The notes beneath the pieces were generated by a model. It saw only the letters and a list, made by a program, of their open reading frames with translations, ran no database searches and had not been told where the DNA came from. A stretch of DNA of 64,000 nucleotides from positions 232,378,961-232,442,960 of the forward strand of contig CP136066.1 in the NCBI GenBank assembly GCA_032622095.1, written 5' to 3'. The stretch is from Siphonodentalium dalli. Lineage: Eukaryota > Mollusca > Scaphopoda > Gadilida > Siphonodentaliidae. Of the stretch, positions 56,304 to 64,000 are shown piece after piece (position 1 is the first letter of the stretch; every line of letters starts with the position of its first letter). A program made the translations under genes and the position numbers.

Positions 56304-57003
56304 ATTTAAACAAGCTCTAAAATATTACGTACGTTTAACACAGCTTCCATCAAACAGATTATTAAAAGAAGTGTACGTATGAGTTGGATAAAGAGTTGTT
56401 TGAAGATGGTCATAAATCTTGGCAACAAGCTCTGAACAAAATCACCACCCGTTTCAATATAGATCTTGCGTCTTTGAACATGAATGGTATTGAGGAAAAA
56501 ATTAAGTTATCTGAAATTTAGAATACCCAAAAATCTCACAAAATTCCTCACATCATTGAGGCTGAGTGCTCATAGACTGGCCATAGAAACTGAACGCATG
56601 AAAATTAGACCAAAACCTGATAGGAAAGATAGGAAATGCTCATTTTGTAACATTATCGAAGATGAAGAGCATTTCTTATTATTTTGTCAAAAACACACTG
56701 AACATAGAGCACCCCTTTTGAATAAGCTGGGATTTGATTTTTCTGCGGGATCAACAGATGCAGGTCTAATAATTAAAAGAATTTTAAACCCTAATAATAC
56801 AAAAGAAACGAAGTTGGTATGTGAATTCATAAAAACATGCATGGAATGAGATAAGCTTCTCCTCAATACCACCAATTCAACGAAAAACACTTTAAAAAAA
56901 AACAAAAACAATTTCTTTTTGTTGTGTCTTTGTAATCAATGTTTGTTTATGTTACAGCAGAAACCAAAATTCATTGGTATTGCTAAATAAAATTTGAAAC
57001 TTG
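56304..57003 (+). pseudogene. LINE ORF2 C-terminus, right half of the split copy
   Basis: It resumes directly after the 24.2-kb element with FKQALKYYVRL, then LPSNRLLKEVY, KELFEDGHKSWQQAL and (56,484-56,849) LRLSAHRLAIE followed by CSFCNIIEDEEHFLLFC, a C-x2-C-x7-H-x4-C zinc-knuckle-like motif typical of LINE C-termini. At least two frameshifts and a stop (56,518) show decay. The tail ends near AATAAAATTTGAAACTTGAA (56,987-57,006). It continues the fragment at 31,531-32,092 without gap or overlap. TGAAT just outside both LINE ends may be its target duplication. Confidence 0.88.
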
Positions 57004-57005
57004 AA

Positions 57006-57600
57006 TTATTTGCATGTCTTTCAACTCAGATGATCTCTCACAAGACCTAAAGTATCCAAGTCTGGTATAGTGCTGTAACTGCTTGTCATCTATATATATA
57101 AACAAGTAGGATCTGTCCAGATTTTTCTCTCAGACCCCTGGACCGAGTTCAACCAATTTGGTGTGGTGACTCGGGGTACCCTGGCGGATGTTATAATGGT
57201 ATTAGTTTTTCAAAAAAATTTAATTAAAAAAAATAAATTGAGCAAGGAATTCAATCTTTAAAAAAAATATATTAAAACAATATATATAAATAAAAATGTT
57301 TCATGACCAAATGTGCTTGAAGCGCACAAAGGGGCCGCCACTAAATGAAGGCTCTGTCTAAGATCAAAATGAGTGCCAAGTCTCACAGGTATCTCCGACG
57401 CTGAATATAGGCTCCCATGCAAAGGGAGCCTGTTTCAGCTAGTTTAGTAAAATAGAAGTAAGTTGCTCCAGTAGACTAACATAAGTGGTATGGAATATGT
57501 TAGATAATGGGCTGGGAACGTTGACAGACTATTCAGGAAATAGTAAGAAATTATGAAATATTTTGCATTCTGCACAATAACCTAAGTTTACAGATTATCA
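57006..57600. repeat. Repeat R, right portion, with a later insertion
   Basis: TATTTGCATG onward (57,008-57,090) continues repeat R where 31,530 left off. GTTGCTCCAGTAGACTAACA (57,465-57,484) and the part matching 31,300-31,390 follow. About 340 bp (57,107-57,450) absent from the copy at 24,740 lies between. Its first part is the repeat also seen at 42,140-42,245. Confidence 0.65.
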
Positions 57601-57803
57601 GCAATTTATAAAACATTTTTTGTTCAATTAAAACAGCCAATTGAAACAGGTTATACTGTTATTTTAACTAATTGAGATAATTCACAGTCATATGAGTGAT
57701 ATCAGTAGAGTTTTATGCGATTTTAGACCAATTTTAGTGAAATTTTGGGGGTGGGTGCAAAAAATTGGGAGTAGAAATTTTTTTTTTTTATGGAAGACAT
57801 CAG

Positions 57804-58016
57804 AAAAGAGCAAGGGAGCAATCTGTTAAAATCGCTGAGAAGAGGAAACGATTGGAACTTAAAAAACTCAGTCCCAGGAAAAGACATAAGTGTGATAACA
57901 AATCAAAGGTGAACTCTGCACACTCTCGTGCAAAAGAAGAAAGGAAACGAATTCTGGCGAGAAATCTTCTTTGGAGTAGACAGCGATCGCACAAAAAGTC
58001 AAAGTCAAAATTATAA
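57804..58016 (+). CDS. Basic Lys/Arg-rich terminal exon candidate
   Basis: A T tract and CAG (57,781-57,803) could be a splice acceptor. The following 70 codons are strongly basic (EKRKRLELKKLSPRKRHK, SRAKEERKRILARNLLWSRQ) and end in SHKKSKSKL before a stop. No fold is recognisable. It could be the nuclear-targeting tail of a protein or a retroelement fragment. An alternative overlapping frame starts at an ATG at 57,790. Confidence 0.25.
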   Translation, partial: KRAREQSVKIAEKRKRLELKKLSPRKRHKCDNKSKVNSAHSRAKEERKRILARNLLWSRQRSHKKSKSKL

Positions 58017-58590
58017 ATAATAGTACCATTATGATAATGGAAACTGTATATACATGTACCTGGTAGCTGTAAATATAAATAGGTAAATTAAATTCTACTT
58101 AACTTAATGCATGCTTGCATTATATACCATTATGTGCATGATTTTCACAAATGTCAATCTGTGTCTGAATACTTTAAAAGTTTTTGCTAGATAAAAATCC
58201 TCAAATTAAAAGGGTTTAGTGTAGAGTACTAGACCATTTCAGTCTTAGAATGCCCTGCAATTCATTCTCAGGCTATTGAAATTCTCAATATTTGTTGTGG
58301 TCCTATGCAGCCTGAACTGCATACTGAAATTTTTGTTTACTCCATTTTAATTACTAAAATAGGCATTTTCAGCTGAATTATTTATCTCTTTTTTCATCTT
58401 GGAATGCTTTCAGATTCATTCTATAATAGTAGGCGCCATCAAACACTGAAACTATTTGTCAAAACACTGAACTACAATAGGTGAGAGACCGCCATCAACA
58501 ACAATTAAAGCCTTTCGGATTAGTGACCATGTCAGATATTAATTATCACCTAGCTAGACAGCCGTTAGACTAATCCACGACAAAGTTATA
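58017..58590. other. No recognisable feature
   Basis: AT-rich non-coding sequence. Confidence 0.45.
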
Positions 58591-58592
58591 AC

Positions 58593-58800
58593 TTGTGTTC
58601 GGCTTTTCTATGCCGAACACAAAACGCGTTTTACAAAATATCGAATAAAACACTTATTATTGGCCCAAACTCCACCAAACTTCGTATATTTATAGTGTGA
58701 ACATGAATACACATGCCTATGATCTTTATTCATGAAATTTCCTATTATTTGGACTTGTGTTCGGTTATGTTCGGTTGTGTTCGGTTGTGTTCGGCTTTTA
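58593..58800. repeat. TTGTGTTCGG hairpin and tandem repeats
   Basis: TTGTGTTCGGC and GCCGAACACAA form a hairpin at 58,593-58,622. GTTGTGTTCG recurs as 10-bp tandem copies at 58,755-58,797. The two clusters are about 150 bp apart and may be ends of a small mobile element. Confidence 0.6.
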
Positions 58801-59340
58801 TGAGCTCCCCATTCTCAGAGCCTTAAAAAATCTAAATTTTCTTGGGGGAGGACCCCCTAAACCCCCCGCATGCGGGGATGGGGACACCCCCTCCCGGATA
58901 TATTAATACTTTTGAATCCGGGTATATCCATTTTCTACCTCATAAAGCAAAATTAAAAGTGTACGTGGACGGGGCAGAGATAGAAGGGCCTTTGGTGGCC
59001 AAGCTACCTCTGTCAACGGCCCAGACAGATGTTGGAAAATGCCCCCTCTCTTCACCGAAGAGTGGGGTAGTTTCAAATTATATAAAGCAGGTAAGGGGTA
59101 CGTACACCTGTGAGGGGGATCACCATCGGATCCCGGGAAGATGGGCTAGAACCAACCCCTGTAGCAAGGGGCGGTGCTAGGCCCAAGGTGAAGTCTGACA
59201 CATCAGGCAGCACCTGTCAGCCTGAGGAAATAGGTGGAGGCCCCAGTGGAGGGGCCAGTAAGGGGTCCTGTTAGTATGGAAGGAAAGGGGAGGGGTTATG
59301 CAGTGGGTTGGCCCACCGGCACAGATGACATGCCACCCCG
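58801..59340. other. GC-rich non-coding segment before satellite B
   Basis: Contains GGGGGAGGACCCCCT and CCCCGCATGCGGGG palindromes (58,844-58,876). A 112-codon open frame at 58,842-59,180 shows no motif and is probably fortuitous in GC-rich sequence. Confidence 0.4.
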
Positions 59341-62300
59341 CATACATTATGTTACATTACTGCCATGGCTCATAATGTAAAAGGTAGGGCAGGTCAGGTC
59401 TCCCAAATCTCTGAAATTTCATGTTTTTGGCCCCATAATACAAATTTATCAGTCTCCGAACCCCTGTTTTGATTTTATTTGTTGCATCTCATCATATTGA
59501 ACTAAGTTTGGCCCCAAATGGCCCAGATAGAGGCCATTCTCAGAAATTAATGACCAAAAATGCATATTTTAAGGTAGGGCCGGTGTCGGGTAAGGCAAAA
59601 GAAACTTGGCCCACTCATTTTTATTCACTCTATATGTGGCAAAATACACGTAGAAAACTGTCTGAGATGTGAATTTAAATAAATATCAAAAGACTGGGTG
59701 CATACATTATGTTACATTACTGCCATGGCACATAATGTAAAAGGTAGGGCAGGTCAGGTCTCCCAAATCTCTGAAATTTCATGTTTTTGGAACCGTAATA
59801 CAAATTTATCAGTCTCTGAACCCCTGTTTTGATTTTATTTATTGCATCTCATCATATTGAACTAAGTTTGACCCCAAATGGCCCAGATCGAGGCCATTCT
59901 CAGAAATTAATGACCAAAAATGCATATTTTGGGGTAGGGCGGGTGTCGGGTAAGGCAAAAGAAACTTGGCCCACTCATTTTTATTCACTCTATATGTGGC
60001 AAAATACATCTAAAGAACTGTCTGAGATGTGAATTTAAATAAATATCAAAAGACTGGGTGCATACATTATGTTACATTACTGCCATGGCTCATAATGTAA
60101 AAGGTAGGGCAGGTCAGGTCTCCCAAATCTCTGAAATTTCATGTTTTTGGCCCCGTAATACAAATTTATCAGTCTCCGAACCCCTGTTTTGATTTTATTT
60201 GTTGCATCTCATCATATTGAACTAAGTTTGGCCCCAAATGGCCCAGATAGAAGCCATTCTCAGAAATTAATGACCAAAAATGCATATTTTGGGGTAGGGC
60301 GGGTGTCGGGTAAGGCAAAAGAAACTTGGCCCACTCATTTTTATTCACTCTATATGTGGCAAAATACATGTAGAAAACTGTCTGAGATGTGAATTTAAAT
60401 AAATATCAAAAGACTGGGTGCATACATTATGTTACATTACTGCCATGGCTCATAATGTAAAAGGTAGGGCAGGTCAGGTCTCCCAAATCTCTGGAATTTC
60501 ATGTTTTTGGCACCGTAATACAAATTTATCAGTCTCCGAACCCCTGTTTTGATTTTATTTGTTGCATTTCATCATATTGAACTAAGTTTGGCCCCAAATG
60601 GCCCAGATAGAAGCCATTCTCAGAAATTAATGACCAAAAATGCATATTTTGGGGTAGGGCGGGTGTCGGGTAAGGCAAAAGAAACTTGGCCCACTCATTT
60701 TTATTCACTCTATATGTGGCAAAATACACGTAGAAAACTGTCTGAGATGTGAATTTAAATAAATATCAAAAGACTGGGTGCATACATTATGTTACATTAC
60801 TGCCATGGCTCATAATGTAAAAGGTAGGGCAGGTCAGGTCTCCCAAATCTCTGGAATTTCATGTTTTTGGCACCGTAATACAAATTTATCAGTCTCCGAA
60901 CCCCTGTTTTGATTTTATTTGTTGCATCTCATCATATTGAACTAAGTTTGGCCCCAAATGGCCCAGATAGAAGCCATTCTCAGAAATTAATGACCAAAAA
61001 TGCATATTTTGGGGTAGGGCGGGTGTCGGGTAAGGCAAAAGAAACTTGGCCCACTCATTTTTATTCACTCTATATGTGGCAAAATACACGTAGAAAACTG
61101 TCTGAGATGTGAATTTAAATAAATATCAAAAGACTGGGTGCATACATTATGTTACATTACTGCCATGGCTCATAATGTAAAAGGTAGGGCAGGTCAGGTC
61201 TCCCAAATCTCTGGAATTTCATGTTTTTGGCACCGTAATACAAATTTATCAGTCTCCGAACCCCTGTTTTGATTTTATTTGTTGCATCTCATCATATTGA
61301 ACTAAGTTTGGCCCCAAATGGCCCAGATAGAAGCCATTCTCAGAAATTAATGACCAAAAATGCATATTTTGGGGTAGGGCGGGTGTCGGGTAAGGCAAAA
61401 GAAACTTGGCCCACTCATTTTTATTCACTCTATATGTGGCAAAATACACGTAGAAAACTGTCTGAGATGTGAATTTAAATAAATATCAAAAGACTGGGTG
61501 CATACATTATGTTACATTACTGCCATGGCTCATAATGTAAAAGGTAGGGCAGGTCAGGTCTCCCAAATCTCTGAAATTTCATGTTTTTGGCCCCATAATA
61601 CAAATTTATCAGTCTCCGAACCCCTGTTTTGATTTTATTTGTTGCATCTCATCATATTGAACTAAGTTTGGCCCCAAATGGCCCAGATAGAAGCCATTCT
61701 CAGAAATTAATGACCAAAAATGCATATTTTGGGGTAGGGCGGGTGTCGGGTAAGGCAAAAGAAACTTGGCCCACTCATTTTTATTCACTCTATATGTGGC
61801 AAAATACATGTAGAAAACTGTCTGAGATGTGAATTTAAATAAATATCAAAAGACTGGGTGCATACATTATGTTACATCACTGCCATGGCTCATAATGTAA
61901 AAGGTAGGGCAGGTGAGGTCTCCCAAATCTCTGAAATTTCATGTTTTTGGAACCGTAATACAAATTTATCAGTCTCCGAACCCCTGTTTTGATTTTATTT
62001 ATTGCATCTCATCATATTGAACTAAGTTTGGCCCCAAATGGTCCAGATAGAGGCCATTCTCAGAAATTAATGACCAAAAATGCATATTTTGGGGTAGGGC
62101 GGGTGTCGGGTAAGGCAAAAGAAACTTGGCCCACTCATTTTTATTCACTCTATATGTGGCAAAAAACATCTAAAGAACTGTCTGAGATGTGAATTTAAAT
62201 AAATATCAAAATACTGGGTGCATACATTATGTTACATTACTGCCATGGCTCATAATGTAAAAGGTAGGGCAGGTCAGGTCTCCCAAATCTCTGAAATTTC

Positions 62301-64000
62301 ATGTTTTTGGCACTGTAATACAAATTTATCAGTCTCTGAACCCATGTTTTGATTTTATTTGTTGCATTTCATCATATTGAACTAAGTTTGGCCCCAAATG
62401 GCCCAGATAGAGGCCATTCTCAGAAATTAATGACCAAAAATGCATATTTTGGGGTAGGGCGGGTGTCGGGTAAGGCAAAAGAAACTTGGCCCACTAATTT
62501 TTATTCACTCTATATGTGGCAAAATACATCTAAAGAACTGTCTGAGATGTGAATTTAAATAAATATCAAAATACTGGGTGCATACATTATGTTACATTAC
62601 TGCCATGGCTCATAATGTAAAAGGTAGGGCAGGTCAGGTCTCCCAAATCTCTGGAATTTCATGTTTTTGGCACCGTAATACAAATTTATCAGTCTCCGAA
62701 CCCCTGTTTTGATTTTATTTGTTGCATCTCATCATATTGAACTAAGTTTGGCCCCAAATGGCCCAGATAGAAGCCATTCTCAGAAATTAATGACCAAAAA
62801 TGCATATTTTGGGGTAGGGCGGGTGTCGGGTAAGGCAAAAGAAACTTGGCCCACTCATTTTTATTCACTCTATATGTGGCAAAATACATGTAGAAAACTG
62901 TCTGAGATGTGAATTTAAATAAATATCAAAAGACTGGGTGCATACATTATGTTACATTACTGCCATGGCTCATAATGTAAAAGGTAGGGCAGGTCAGGTC
63001 TCCCAAATCTCTGGAATTTCATGTTTTTGGCACCGTAATACAAATTTATCAGTCTCCGAACCCCTGTTTTGATTTTATTTGTTGCATTTCATCATATTGA
63101 ACTAAGTTTGGCCCCAAATGGCCCAGATAGAAGCCATTCTCAGAAATTAATGACCAAAAATGCATATTTTGGGGTAGGGCGGGTGTCGGGTAAGGCAAAA
63201 GAAACTTGGCCCACTCATTTTTATTCACTCTATATGTGGCAAAATACACGTAGAAAACTGTCTGAGATGTGAATTTAAATAAATATCAAAAGACTGGGTG
63301 CATACATTATGTTACATTACTGCCATGGCTCATAATGTAAAAGGTAGGGCAGGTCAGGTCTCCCAAATCTCTGGAATTTCATGTTTTTGGCACCGTAATA
63401 CAAATTTATCAGTCTCCGAACCCCTGTTTTGATTTTATTTGTTGCATCTCATCATATTGAACTAAGTTTGGCCCCAAATGGCCCAGATAGAAGCCATTCT
63501 CAGAAATTAATGACCAAAAATGCATATTTTGGGGTAGGGCGGGTGTCGGGTAAGGCAAAAGAAACTTGGCCCACTCATTTTTATTCACTCTATATGTGGC
63601 AAAATACACGTAGAAAACTGTCTGAGATGTGAATTTAAATAAATATCAAAAGACTGGGTGCATACATTATGTTACATTACTGCCATGGCTCATAATGTAA
63701 AAGGTAGGGCAGGTCAGGTCTCCCAAATCTCTGGAATTTCATGTTTTTGGCACCGTAATACAAATTTATCAGTCTCCGAACCCCTGTTTTGATTTTATTT
63801 GTTGCATCTCATCATATTGAACTAAGTTTGGCCCCAAATGGCCCAGATAGAAGCCATTCTCAGAAATTAATGACCAAAAATGCATATTTTGGGGTAGGGC
63901 GGGTGTCGGGTAAGGCAAAAGAAACTTGGCCCACTCATTTTTATTCACTCTATATGTGGCAAAATACACGTAGAAAACTGTCTGAGATGTGAATTTAAAT
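59341..64000. repeat. Satellite B: exact 360-bp tandem array with 7-mer higher-order repeats
   Basis: Monomers start at 59,341, 59,701, 60,061 and every 360 bp thereafter to the window end, about 13 copies with no length variation. Variant bases repeat with a 2,520-bp period. The TTGCATTTC variant is in the copies at 60,421 and 62,941 (and 62,221), CTGTCTCTGAA-type changes are in 59,701 and 62,221, and the following two copies pair up likewise. Each monomer keeps a 67-codon plus-strand frame and most keep a 66-codon antisense frame, explained by near-identity rather than selection. The array continues beyond the window. Confidence 0.96.

Noticed and set aside
31531-57003. Treating the two LINE pieces as independent insertions
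   Set aside because: They abut without overlap at a duplicated ATTTAAA, and their outer flanks are the two halves of the same repeat R copy.
60169-60369. 66-codon antisense frames in satellite B
   Set aside because: Opposite-strand shadows of a near-identical tandem repeat. They are broken in several copies.

Overview
This window looks like nuclear DNA of an invertebrate, most likely a bivalve mollusc. The evidence is AT-rich non-coding DNA with frequent ACATGTA and ACCGGTA words, GT-AG exon borders, AATAAA signals, long homopolymer G/C tracts, and a (CCGT)n-bearing dispersed repeat of a kind I associate with bivalves. I see no rRNA, tRNA, CRISPR array or bacterial-style operon. Almost everything here is satellite DNA or transposons. 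No conserved host gene can be named with confidence.

Layout. (1) 1-20,346: a 187-bp satellite of about 108 copies, organised into 16-monomer higher-order repeats of about 2,988 bp. It frays out by 20,490. (2) 20,490-25,800: an insertion flanked by 24-bp direct repeats, a CCATGG palindrome cluster, a broken hAT-like transposase (about 22,897-24,330), and dispersed repeats. (3) 25,818-30,470: an LTR-retrotransposon-like unit with 96-bp direct repeats around one long open frame (1,150 aa from its first ATG) carrying triplicated helical repeats. (4) 31,290-57,600: a set of nested insertions. (5) 57,600-59,340: mixed non-coding DNA with one basic open frame. (6) 59,341-64,000 and beyond: a second satellite with an exact 360-bp period and a 7-monomer (2,520 bp) higher-order repeat.

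The central result is the nest in region 4. A dispersed repeat is split by a 5'-truncated LINE. The LINE is split by one 24,211-bp element (32,093-56,303) with terminal inverted repeats (GGGAACTGTTAA ends) and a near-perfect 8-bp target duplication. Removing it restores the LINE reading frame exactly across the junction. Inside it lies a 12,892-bp unit (37,476-50,367) with hAT-type ends (TAGTGTTGAAACGATTA) and a perfect 8-bp duplication, ATTTTCTG. That unit holds a KDZ/Zisupton-like transposase exon, an NRF1-like exon, a RecQ helicase terminal exon, and a long palindrome whose arms each carry the same start-codon exon. One palindrome arm was later hit by a 4.9-kb foldback element (44,355-49,288) whose inverted arms are tandem arrays of about 353 bp. 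The other arm keeps the empty site, and vice versa for a 1.2-kb insertion, so the order of events can be read directly.

The genes do not form an evident pathway. They look like transposon machinery and captured or host-like exons carried inside a large composite mobile element. Most are probably incomplete: the RecQ exon lacks visible upstream helicase exons, and the KDZ and NRF1-like exons lie back to back with their 5' portions not visible.
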